From: Methylobacterium bullatum
GTDB taxonomy: Bacteria; Pseudomonadota; Alphaproteobacteria; Rhizobiales; Beijerinckiaceae
Direction: 5' to 3'
NCBI GenBank assembly: GCA_902712845.1
Contig: LR743504.1
Coordinates: 656,001-720,000 of the forward strand
DNA length: 64,000 nucleotides
Both the position numbers and the translations under genes were made by a program. The notes under the pieces were generated by a model, which saw only the letters and a program-made list of their open reading frames with translations, had not been told where the DNA came from and ran no database searches. This document shows positions 46,715 through 54,248 of the stretch, in pieces. The first letter of the stretch is position 1. Each line of letters begins with the position of its first letter.

Positions 46715-47998
46715 TCAACTCGCCAGCGACAGCTTCTCCCCGACGACACGTTTCGTCCGCACCTCCACCACCCGCTCAGCCAGATACTCCGTATCCCGCG
46801 CGATCCCGGAGAAGCGGCCGGAGCCCCAGGTGTGGAGCCAGGGCAGGCCGACGAAGTACAGGCCGTCCACCGGGGTGACGCCGCGCGTGTGGATCGGCAG
46901 GCCGCGCCCGTCGAAGGCGGGGGCGTCGACGAAGCCAAAATCGGCGCGGAAACCCGTCGCCCAGATCACGCTGCCGATGCCGGCCTCCTCGGTATCGAGG
47001 CTCGGCGCATGAGGTCCCGGCGCCCAGAGCGGGGTGTAATGCGCCTGTTCGGGAGCGGCGATCCCCTTGGCGGCGATGTGCCTGTCGATGGCGCCCTGGA
47101 TGCCGGTATAGACCGCGTCGGCATTGTCGAGGTTCCGGCCCAGATCGTCGGCGAAACGCAGCACCGGCCCGTCGATGGATTCGAGGCGGCCATGGAGGCT
47201 CATGCCTTCCAGGGCGAAGCGGCGCAGGTCGATGTCGCGGCCGCCGTCGCGGCCGGTGAGGTAATGGTTGGCCTTGCGCCGCACATCCTCCTTGAGGGGA
47301 TGGTCCTCCACGGGGAGGTCGTACTGGCCCATCTCGGCGAGCCAGTCGACGGCGTCGCGCCCGCGATGGACGCGCGGGCAGCGCGGAGCCGAGCCCACCA
47401 CGAGATGGACCTTGCGGCCGGCGAGGTGAAGGTCCTCGGCGATCTGGCAGCCGGACTGGCCGGAGCCCACCACCAGCACCGCACCGTCCGGCATCCGGCC
47501 GGCATTGCGGTAGGCCGAGGAATGTATCTGCCGGAGGTCCGCCGGCAGGCGCGCGGCGAAGGCCGGGATCGAGGGCACGTGATAGCCGCTGATCGCCATC
47601 ACCACCTGATCGGCGGTGTGTTCGCCCCGGCTCGTCGCGACGGTGAAGCCGCCGCCGGGCCTGCGCCGGATCCCCGTCACCGCCACGCCCTCCACCACGG
47701 GCGCCTCGATCAGCCGGGCATAGGCCTCGATATAGCCGACGATCTCGTCCCTCGGCATGAAGCCGTGGGGCTCCTCACCCGGATAGGGGAAGCCCGGCAG
47801 CTGGCACTGCCAGTTCGGGGTCACCAGGCAGAAGCTGTCCCAGCGCTGGGTCTTCCAGGCATGGGCGATGGTGTTCTTCTCGAACGCGATGTGGTCGATG
47901 CCGTGCCGGCGGAGCTGGTAGCTCATCGACAGGCCGGCCTGGCCGCCGCCGACGACGATGACCGAATGGTGCGAGGGGGGCGTCGGGGTCTGGTCCAT
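46715..47998 (-). CDS. Nit1C flavin-dependent oxidoreductase (MSMEG_0569 family)
   Basis: A 427-residue flavoprotein monooxygenase. The FAD site VIVVGGGQAGLSMSYQL is at about residues 13-29, and the NADP site VLVVGSGQSGCQIAEDL at about 170-186. FEKN, WDSFCLVTPNW and ATGFRADF are landmarks of the family that always travels with Nit1C. It likely uses NADPH and oxygen to oxidise an intermediate of the cluster. It is the last gene of the leftward run 53920-46715, with a 24-bp gap after the small 0570-type gene. Confidence 0.92.
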   Translation of the reverse strand: MDQTPTPPSHHSVIVVGGGQAGLSMSYQLRRHGIDHIAFEKNTIAHAWKTQRWDSFCLVTPNWQCQLPGFPYPGEEPHGFMPRDEIVGYIEAYARLIEAPVVEGVAVTGIRRRPGGGFTVATSRGEHTADQVVMAISGYHVPSIPAFAARLPADLRQIHSSAYRNAGRMPDGAVLVVGSGQSGCQIAEDLHLAGRKVHLVVGSAPRCPRVHRGRDAVDWLAEMGQYDLPVEDHPLKEDVRRKANHYLTGRDGGRDIDLRRFALEGMSLHGRLESIDGPVLRFADDLGRNLDNADAVYTGIQGAIDRHIAAKGIAAPEQAHYTPLWAPGPHAPSLDTEEAGIGSVIWATGFRADFGFVDAPAFDGRGLPIHTRGVTPVDGLYFVGLPWLHTWGSGRFSGIARDTEYLAERVVEVRTKRVVGEKLSLAS

Positions 47999-48022
47999 GG
48001 GGCGTCCTTCCGGCTCGGGCCG

Positions 48023-48310
48023 CTATTCCTCGAAGGCTTCGACGGTGACGCGGGCATCGGGCGTGGCGGAGAGCGCCGACGCGCGCGCCTCGATCCGGGC
48101 GAGCTGTCCCAGGGCGAGGCTGCAGGGAAAGCCGTAGCGGGCCTCCACGCGCGCGCTGGCGATGGTCAAGGCCGTCCGGCTGCGGGCGACGAAATCGGCG
48201 ACGGCATAGGTCTCGCCAACCCCGAAATGCTCCTTGATCACGAGGGAGGGCGAGTAGCAGGCCTCGCGCCGGCCATCGGGCCAGCGCACGTGAAAGTGCA
48301 TTTCAGGCAT
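48023..48310 (-). CDS. Nit1C small protein (MSMEG_0570 nitrogen-starvation family)
   Basis: A 95-residue protein that starts MPEMHFHVRWPDGRREACYSPSLVIKEH, the pattern of the MSMEG_0570 'nitrogen starvation response' family. It has no known fold assigned here. The ATG at 48310 overlaps the end of the glycosyltransferase gene by 8 bp; the longer frame to 48796 is an antisense shadow of that gene. Function unknown; it may be a partner of an enzyme of the cluster. Confidence 0.87.
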   Translation of the reverse strand: MPEMHFHVRWPDGRREACYSPSLVIKEHFGVGETYAVADFVARSRTALTIASARVEARYGFPCSLALGQLARIEARASALSATPDARVTVEAFEE

Positions 48311-49481
48311 CCGACATCTCCTGTTTGCGGGCGGCGAGGGACGCGTAGGCCGGCCCGTGCTTCTCGGCGCAGGCGCGCCAGGAATGCGCTTCGGCGACGG
48401 TGAGGCCCGCTTTGGCCAAAAGCTCCCTGGCGGTGGGCCGGAGGGCCGCGCGCATGCCGTGGAGGACAGATCCCTCGTCCTCCGGGTCGACGAACACCGT
48501 GTCCGCGGCCGTGAGATACTCGGTGAAAGGAGCCCGGTCGGAGACGATGGTCGGCGTGCCGCTCGCCATCGCCTCGAGCACGCAGAGGCCGAATCCCTCC
48601 CTGAGGGAGGGGAACACCAGGGCGTCGGCGAGGCGGTAGAGGGCCGGCATCGCGGCCTGGGGCACCGGCCCCGTCTGCACCACCGGACGGCCGGGGCCGA
48701 CATCGAGGCCGTTGCGGGCGAGGGCCGCGCGGCAGCGGGCCTGATAGCCGGAATGGTCGAGGAGCGAGGCGCCGCCGACGACGAGGAGCTGCGCATCCGG
48801 CCGCTCCTGCCTCAGCCGGGCGAAGGCCTCGATGATGGCGAGGCTGTTCTTGCGCTCCTCGAACCCGCCGACGCTGAGGAGGATCGGCCCCGCGCCGAGG
48901 CCCCACTCGTTCCGCAGGGCGGCGTCCCCCTCCCCCGGCTCGGGCCCGAAGGCGCCGGTATCAACCCCGTTGCCGACATTGAGGGCGGTAAGCCCGTAAT
49001 CCCGCGTGAGCGCGCCCTGCCACAGGCTGCTGACGCAGAGGAGCGCGGTGGCGTCGAAGATCGCCCGGTCGTGCCAGTAAGCGAGTTGCGGATCGGAGAA
49101 GAGGTCGACGTGGTGGACCGTGCGCACGAAGCCGGGGATCAGGCGGCGGCGGGTGAGGGTGGCCAGCGCGTTACCGCTGATCGCGTCCTGGGCATGGAAG
49201 ACGTCGTAATCGCAGGCCGCCGAGGTCGCGAAATGGCGCAGGTAATCCTCGATCCGGGTGCGGACGAGGTCCACCGTCGACCCCGAGACCGGCCGCGCCG
49301 CCACCGAGATCACCGGGCAGGACGTCCTGCGGAAGAAGCCGCTGCCGGAGGGGTCCGGCGCATGGACCATCGCGCTGTGGCCGAGGGCGGCGAGCGCTTC
49401 GCCCAGCGCCAGGGCATGGACCACCCCGCCGCGCGGATGGGTGGAATGCGCGAGGATCGCAATGCGGAGAGGCCCGGTCAT
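48303..49481 (-). CDS. Nit1C glycosyltransferase (MSMEG_0565 family)
   Basis: A 392-residue GT-B glycosyltransferase. It starts RIAILAHSTHPRGGVVHALALGEALAALGH; the C-terminal donor domain has ILLSVGGFEERKNSLAIIEAFARLR at about residue 205 and the EX7E motif REGFGLCVLEAMASGTP at about 305. These are typical of the MSMEG_0565 family within Nit1C. It suggests that the product or an intermediate is glycosylated. The 5' end lies 6 bases after the AIR-synthase-like gene. Confidence 0.92.
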   Translation of the reverse strand: MTGPLRIAILAHSTHPRGGVVHALALGEALAALGHSAMVHAPDPSGSGFFRRTSCPVISVAARPVSGSTVDLVRTRIEDYLRHFATSAACDYDVFHAQDAISGNALATLTRRRLIPGFVRTVHHVDLFSDPQLAYWHDRAIFDATALLCVSSLWQGALTRDYGLTALNVGNGVDTGAFGPEPGEGDAALRNEWGLGAGPILLSVGGFEERKNSLAIIEAFARLRQERPDAQLLVVGGASLLDHSGYQARCRAALARNGLDVGPGRPVVQTGPVPQAAMPALYRLADALVFPSLREGFGLCVLEAMASGTPTIVSDRAPFTEYLTAADTVFVDPEDEGSVLHGMRAALRPTARELLAKAGLTVAEAHSWRACAEKHGPAYASLAARKQEMSDA

Positions 49482-49486
49482 TCTCG

Positions 49487-50461
49487 TCACGTCTCCTGCC
49501 CGCAGCCGATGAGGGGGCTCGCGGCGAAGTCCCAGACCACGGCCTCCTCCGTCCCGTCGGATACCGTCGCGATGCGGCCCGCATCGACGCCGCCGATGAC
49601 GGAGGCGGCGATCCCCCGATCGGTAAAGCGCCGGAGGACCGGCTCGATGGTCGAGGGAGGCACGCTGAGGAGGTAGCCGAAGCTCGGAAAAGCGGTGAGC
49701 CAGCGGGCGAGGTCGACGCCCTCCGGCCGGGGGATGCGGTCGAGGCGGATCGCCGCGCCGACGCGGGAGCATTCGAGCAGCATCAGGGCCGTGCCGACGA
49801 GGCCGGCCATGCTGATGTCCTTGGCCGCCTTGGCGAGGCCGTCCTCGGCGATGCCGGCGAGGATTTCCACGTCCCCGCGCAGGCGCAGAGCGGGGGCACC
49901 GGTGGCCGCATCCCAATAGGGGTGCGGATCGCGGAAGCGGCCCCGCAGGTCGATCGCCGCCACGAGGCTGTCGCCGGGCATGGCGTCGAAGCTGGTGAGG
50001 AGGCGCTTCGCCCGGCCGAGGATGGCGACGGCGAGATGCTCGCCCGCGTTGCGGGTGTTGCTGTGCCCGCCGACCACCGGCACGCCGAAGGTCTCGGCCC
50101 CCGCCCTCAACCCGGCCAGGACCGGATCGGCATGGGCCTGGTCGCGGCTCCACAGGGCGTCGACCACCGCGATGGGGCGTCCGCCCATGGCGGCGATGTC
50201 GCTGACATTGACCATCACCCCGCAGAACCCGGCGAAAAACGGATCGGCGGCCACGAACCCGTCCATGAACCCCTCGATGGCCAGGAGCAGGTAGCCGTCG
50301 CCGTCGGGGATGGCGGCGCAATCGTCGCCGAGCGGTACGGCGGCGGCACGCCCGCCGAGGCCGAGCCGGCCGATCACGGCGTTGATGTCGCGCTTGTGGG
50401 CGAGGCCGCGCCCGTGGCGGATGCCGCGGACGATCTCGGCGAGGGAGGGTGGCAGGGTCAT
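49487..50461 (-). CDS. Nit1C AIR-synthase-like protein (Sll0787 family)
   Basis: A 324-residue protein of the PurM/ThiL/SelD superfamily. ATP/metal-loop features: VPLGDDCAAIPDGDGYLLLAIEGF at about residues 42-65, MVNVSDIAAMGGRPIAVVDALW near 83, VVGGHSNTRN near 132, and DISMAGLVGTALML near 230. PurM-type enzymes phosphorylate or activate an amide or acid with ATP. The ATG at 50461 was taken; the longer frame to 51052 covers the GNAT gene in another frame. It is separated by 2 bases from the GNAT gene. Confidence 0.9.
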   Translation of the reverse strand: MTLPPSLAEIVRGIRHGRGLAHKRDINAVIGRLGLGGRAAAVPLGDDCAAIPDGDGYLLLAIEGFMDGFVAADPFFAGFCGVMVNVSDIAAMGGRPIAVVDALWSRDQAHADPVLAGLRAGAETFGVPVVGGHSNTRNAGEHLAVAILGRAKRLLTSFDAMPGDSLVAAIDLRGRFRDPHPYWDAATGAPALRLRGDVEILAGIAEDGLAKAAKDISMAGLVGTALMLLECSRVGAAIRLDRIPRPEGVDLARWLTAFPSFGYLLSVPPSTIEPVLRRFTDRGIAASVIGGVDAGRIATVSDGTEEAVVWDFAASPLIGCGQET

Positions 50462-50463
50462 GG

Positions 50464-51009
50464 TCAGGCCGCCCGCCGGAGGAGCGTGACGAGGCCGCGC
50501 TCGGGGTCGGCCATGGGCGGGTAATGCGCGAGATCGGCCTGCATCAGGTGATGGGCGCGGCCATGCAGATCGACCTCGGTGAGGCTCGTCCAGTGCAGCG
50601 CCTGGAACAGGGGCGCGTTGGCGCTCTGCACATGGGCGAGGAAGCGGGTGCAGCCCCGCGCATGCGCCGAGGCCACCGCCACATGGATCAAACCCGCGCC
50701 GAGCGCCCCGATCCGGCGGTAATCGCGGGCTACCGCGAGGCGCGAGCCCCACCATTCGCCGGGCCGGTCGGCGGTCTCGTGGATGCGCACGGTGCCGACG
50801 ACGGCATCCGGCGCGCCGCCGAGGGTCGAGAGGGCGCAGATCGGGATCGCCACCGCGTCGATGGCATCGCGGTCGTCGGCCTCGAAGATCGCCTGCTCGG
50901 CGCAGAAGACCTGCCGGCGCAGGGACGCCGTGCCGGCCCGCTCCCAGGGCGCGGTGGCGAACTTGATCCGGAAATGGCTCGACCGGTAGGCGGGAACGGG
51001 CTCGAACAT
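50464..51009 (-). CDS. Nit1C GNAT acetyltransferase (MSMEG_0567/Sll0786 family)
   Basis: A 181-residue GNAT-fold N-acyltransferase. The central strand-helix with the acetyl-CoA loop reads RLAVARDYRRIGALGAGLIHVAVASAHARG (R-x-x-G-x-G/A), followed by FLAHVQSANAPLFQALHWTSL. The starting FEPVPAYRSSHFRIKFA is typical of the Nit1C member. The ATG at 51009 was taken. It could acylate the same intermediate that the AIR-synthase-like protein activates. Tight gaps on both sides (2 and 8 bases) show one operon. Confidence 0.9.
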   Translation of the reverse strand: MFEPVPAYRSSHFRIKFATAPWERAGTASLRRQVFCAEQAIFEADDRDAIDAVAIPICALSTLGGAPDAVVGTVRIHETADRPGEWWGSRLAVARDYRRIGALGAGLIHVAVASAHARGCTRFLAHVQSANAPLFQALHWTSLTEVDLHGRAHHLMQADLAHYPPMADPERGLVTLLRRAA

Positions 51010-51017
51010 CGTCCCGC

Positions 51018-52175
51018 TCACCGCTCGTAGGTGGAGAGGGCCGAACAGGCACCGCAGCGTCCGCATCCGGCCTTAATGTCGGTGGAGCGCAAACCGGCCC
51101 CCGCCAGCATCGCCGCGAGCGGCTGGAGCACGGAATGCATGAAATCCGGCGAGGGGGCGGGATGGTCCTCCAGCGGCGTGCCGGAAATCGGCACGAACGG
51201 CACCACGAACGGGTAGACCCCCATGCCGATCAGGCGCTCGGACATGGCGAGGATAGCCTGCGCCGTGTCGCCGAGACCGGCGAGGATATAGGTCGAGACC
51301 TGACCCTTGCCGAAGACCGGCACGGCGGCGGCGAAGGCGTCGAAATAGCGGTCCAGCGGCACGCTCGCCTTGCCGGGCATGATCGCGGCGCGCACCTCCG
51401 GGGTCACCGCCTCGAGATGCAGCCCAAGTGCATCGACGCCCGATGCCTTCAGCCGGGCGAACCAGCGGTCGTCGTCCGGCGGTTCGCATTGAGCCTGGAT
51501 CGGCAGGTCGACGGCCGCCTTCACCGCGAAGGCGCTCTCGCAGAGCACGGCCGCCCCCCGGTCGGTGGCGTTGGGGGTGCCCGTGGTCATCACCATGTGC
51601 TTGACGCCGTCGAGGAGGACGGCGGCGCGGGCCACCTCGGCGAGTTGCTGCGGCGTCTTGTGGGCGACGGTGCGTCCGGCCGCGAGCGACTGCCCGATGG
51701 AGCAGAACTGGCAGGTCTTGGTCCGGCTCTGGTAGCGGATGCAGGTCTGCAGCACCGTGGTCGCGAGAACGTCGCGCCCGTGCAGCACCGCGATCTTCGA
51801 ATAGGGCACCCCGTCGAGGGTCTGGAGCCCGTAGAACCGAGGCTTGCCCGGGAACGTCACCCGGCCGATCACCGTGCCGTCATGCTCGATCACGCTCGAC
51901 CCGTCGGCATCCGGCCGGCGCACGAGGTAGGGCGAGTCGAAGGCGCCCGCCGTATGGACCGGCACCATCACCGTGCGGCCGGCGATGGTCATCGCCTTGT
52001 GGTCGGAGGGCCCCGCCCCGCCCCGGCGGCTGGCGACCCCGGCGCGGGTGTCAGCCAGCCTGACTCCGTAGGATTGGAGAGCGTTGATCAAATGCTCCGT
52101 CGGCATCCCCTGGTAGACCGGGGACGGTGTCGGCGACGAAGCGGCCGGGGAGGTCAGCAGCGGAGAGTCGCTCAT
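51018..52175 (-). CDS. Nit1C radical SAM protein (MSMEG_0568 family)
   Basis: A 385-residue radical SAM protein. The likely cluster cysteines are Cys145, Cys155 and Cys158 ([17 protein letters not shown]), a CX9CX2C spacing in place of the common CX3CX2C. A second set, Cys371, Cys374 and Cys377 (CGRCGAC), near the C-terminus could hold an auxiliary cluster. The TIM-barrel pattern is visible ([52 protein letters not shown]). The ATG at 52175 has GGAG about nine bases upstream. It overlaps the nitrilase frame by 125 bp, see findings. The reaction is unknown. Confidence 0.92.
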   Translation of the reverse strand: MSDSPLLTSPAASSPTPSPVYQGMPTEHLINALQSYGVRLADTRAGVASRRGGAGPSDHKAMTIAGRTVMVPVHTAGAFDSPYLVRRPDADGSSVIEHDGTVIGRVTFPGKPRFYGLQTLDGVPYSKIAVLHGRDVLATTVLQTCIRYQSRTKTCQFCSIGQSLAAGRTVAHKTPQQLAEVARAAVLLDGVKHMVMTTGTPNATDRGAAVLCESAFAVKAAVDLPIQAQCEPPDDDRWFARLKASGVDALGLHLEAVTPEVRAAIMPGKASVPLDRYFDAFAAAVPVFGKGQVSTYILAGLGDTAQAILAMSERLIGMGVYPFVVPFVPISGTPLEDHPAPSPDFMHSVLQPLAAMLAGAGLRSTDIKAGCGRCGACSALSTYER

Positions 52176-53157
52176 GGTCGGTGCTCCGGGGATGCGGGGT
52201 GTCCGATGCGGGCGTGGTCACCACCGTGCGGGCGGGACGCGCGTCGTGGTTGAGGCTGAGGAGTTCAGGGCGGGCGTAATGGCCGACCGAATCCATCATC
52301 CGCTTGCGCTTGGTGACCAGCGCCATGTCCATGTCGGCGACGAGGACGCCCTCGCCCTCCGTCATCGGCGCGACGAGGTGCTTGCCTTCCGGCGACACGA
52401 TGGCGGTGCAATTGCCGCCCCGCAGGGCAACGCGCATCCGCTCGTCGGGAGAGATTGCGGCAATCTGCGCCTCGGTGAGCCAGCCGGTGGCGTTCACGAC
52501 GAAGGCGGCCGCCTCCAGGGCGTGGTGCCGGATCGTCACCTCCATCTGGTCGGCGAAGATCTGACCCACCATCGAGCCCGGGAACTGTGCCGCGTGGATC
52601 TCTTCGTGCTGCGCCATCAGGGCGTAGCGGGCCAGCGGATTGTAATGCTCCCAGCACGCCAGGGCGCCGACCCGGCCCACGGCCGTTTCGACCACCATGA
52701 GCCCGGCGCCGTCGCCCTGCCCCCAGATCATGCGCTCGTGGTAGGTCGGGGTGATCTTGCGGCGCTTGAGCAGCAATGTCCCGTCGGCATCGAAGATAAG
52801 CTGCGCGTTGTAGAGCGAGCCGTGGTCGCGCTCGTTGATGCCGAGCACGATCACCGCGCCATGCTTGCGCGCGGCGGCCGAGACTGCCTGCGTCACCGGC
52901 CCCGGCACCGTCACCGCGCCCTCGTAGAGCCGCAGGTGCTCCGGCCCCTGTGCCGCCGGCGGGGCGATGAAGGAGAAGTACGGGTAGTACGGCACGAAGG
53001 TCTCGGGGAACACGATGAACCGCGCGCCCTTTCCCGCCGCCTCCTCGGTGGCGGCGAGCACTCTCTCCAGCGTGCCACCCGGCCGCTCCAGATCGGGTGA
53101 GATCTGGATTGCGGCGGCGCGCACGATGCGTGGCTCGGACAAGCGTGACTCGGACAT
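52051..53157 (-). CDS. Nit1C nitrilase (Nit6803/NitC type)
   Basis: A carbon-nitrogen hydrolase of the nitrilase branch with catalytic Glu52 (FPETFVP), Lys134 ([12 protein letters not shown]) and Cys168 ([11 protein letters not shown], with the WE pair of true nitrilases). Family members hydrolyse nitriles to acids and ammonia; NitC of Nit1C has been reported as necessary for cyanide use as nitrogen source. As read, it has 368 residues, but the last about 25-30 residues are the radical SAM N-terminus in another frame. The true end may be an ATGA overlap at 52175, if one C is missing near 52187-52200. It is the second gene of the run, after the repeat copy 3. Confidence 0.93.
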   Translation of the reverse strand: MSESRLSEPRIVRAAAIQISPDLERPGGTLERVLAATEEAAGKGARFIVFPETFVPYYPYFSFIAPPAAQGPEHLRLYEGAVTVPGPVTQAVSAAARKHGAVIVLGINERDHGSLYNAQLIFDADGTLLLKRRKITPTYHERMIWGQGDGAGLMVVETAVGRVGALACWEHYNPLARYALMAQHEEIHAAQFPGSMVGQIFADQMEVTIRHHALEAAAFVVNATGWLTEAQIAAISPDERMRVALRGGNCTAIVSPEGKHLVAPMTEGEGVLVADMDMALVTKRKRMMDSVGHYARPELLSLNHDARPARTVVTTPASDTPHPRSTDHERLSAADLPGRFVADTVPGLPGDADGAFDQRSPILRSQAG

Positions 53158-53230
53158 GGGTCCGTTCCTTGGGGATCAGTGGTTGCCATGCCGCCACAGG
53201 GACCGGCTCGTAGGGCTCTCAGCGTAGCGC

Positions 53231-53425
53231 CCCCTCTCCCCGCCCGCGGGGAGAGGGCTTCGCCGACCTCGTCGTCGGCGGAGCGAGGCGGCAGCCGAAG
53301 GTGAGGGGGCATCGCCGATGGAGCCTCTTACGGTGACACCCCCTCACCCTCGCGTCGGCTTCGCCGTCGCTCATCGCGGACACGACAAGGTGCCCGCGAT
53401 CCTCTCCCCGCCCGCGGGGAGAGGG
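53231..53425. repeat. GGGAGAGGG palindromic repeat, copy 3 (inside Nit1C)
   Basis: About 195 bp with the same plan as the element at 15929-16123: hairpin CCCTCTCCCCGC/GCGGGGAGAGGG (53232-53257) and, at the other end, CCTCTCCCCGC/GCGGGGAGAGG (53401-53424). Inner arms GGTGAGGGGG and CCCCCTCACC pair as well. It lies between the first Nit1C gene and the nitrilase, and might set a step in expression between them. Confidence 0.85.
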
Positions 53426-53437
53426 GTCAGGCGAACC

Positions 53438-53920
53438 TCACACCGTCCAGGTGTCGATCACCACGGCGTTGTCGCGCTTGTGCAGGAGGACGAGGTCGAG
53501 AACGTCGGTGGGGGCGATGGGGCGGATACCCTCGATCAGCGAGGGTTCGCCGTGGCCGTAGAGGGCCTGGAGCGCGAAGCGGCAGGCATAGACCTTGCCG
53601 CCTTCGGAGAGGAACTTCACGATCTGGTTGTTCATGTTCATGTGGCCGGGGAAGGCCTCGTCGCCGAGCGTCGGGAAGCCACGCTGGACGCCGAGCGTCA
53701 CGCCCGGCCCATAGAGCAGGACGGAGGTCTCGAACCCCTTGCGTAGCAGACGCGTCGCCTGGAGCAGGTTCACGAAGCCGATGGAGCCTTCGAAAGCCAC
53801 GGTGTGGAACGTGACGAGCGCCTTCTGGCCGGGCTCGGCCTTTACGTCCTCGAAGACTTTCTCTTCGTAATCGACGAAGTAATCGCCCTTCTTATGGTGC
53901 TCGGCACTGACGGCTGGCAT
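53438..53920 (-). CDS. Nit1C leader protein (MSMEG_0572/Sll0783 family)
   Basis: A 160-residue protein of the nitrogen-starvation response family found at the start of Nit1C clusters (Sll0783 in Synechocystis). It contains [15 protein letters not shown], then [29 protein letters not shown], then [16 protein letters not shown] and [15 protein letters not shown]. The fold resembles a DsrE-like protein. In Synechocystis loss of Sll0783 affects nitrogen-starvation reserve formation. The ATG at 53920 was chosen because AGGGAG lies about nine bases upstream. A sigma-54 promoter lies about 65 bp upstream. Confidence 0.92.
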   Translation of the reverse strand: MPAVSAEHHKKGDYFVDYEEKVFEDVKAEPGQKALVTFHTVAFEGSIGFVNLLQATRLLRKGFETSVLLYGPGVTLGVQRGFPTLGDEAFPGHMNMNNQIVKFLSEGGKVYACRFALQALYGHGEPSLIEGIRPIAPTDVLDLVLLHKRDNAVVIDTWTV

Positions 53921-53985
53921 CGGAAACACTCCCTGATATCGCGATGTCCGCCGCGATCATTGCCGGCGACGGCCTATCAGGGGAT

Positions 53986-54000
53986 GGCAATCCGTGTGCC
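53986..54000 (-). promoter_or_regulatory. Sigma-54 (-24/-12) promoter of the Nit1C cluster
   Basis: Read on the minus strand, TGGCAC-N5-TTGC with N5 = ACGGA: all key positions fit the sigma-54 consensus. The start of transcription should lie about 53974, with a leader of about 54 bases to the ATG at 53920. No activator gene is directly next to it. Confidence 0.85.
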
Positions 54001-54040
54001 AGCGTCGAAGACAGTGCGATCCAGCCAATTCCACGCTGGG

Positions 54041-54136
54041 CAATACATACAATCGTACAGTCAATACGCAGTGAGACGCGACGTCTCTCTCGCTCGCGAT
54101 GACGCCTAAAAACCGAGCATCGGATGCATAGATGCT
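54041..54136. promoter_or_regulatory. Possible activator/MocR binding sites upstream of Nit1C
   Basis: Between the sigma-54 promoter and the MocR gene are several repeated words. ATACAATC occurs at 54047-54054 and again at 54237-54244. CAGTCAA/TCAATAC words occur at 54057-54068 and, inverted, at 54167-54182. A separate inverted repeat AGCATC-N9-GATGCT lies at 54116-54136, about 120-150 bp upstream of the promoter, a normal place for an enhancer. Which protein uses which is not known. Confidence 0.45.
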
Positions 54137-54248
54137 GGCCACATGCCTCCGGATACTGCTGACTTATTTGACTGTATTGACCGGAAATCTCCCTTAGGCC
54201 TCGGGTCGCGTTCCAGCGGCACGACGATTGCTATCCATACAATCCAAC

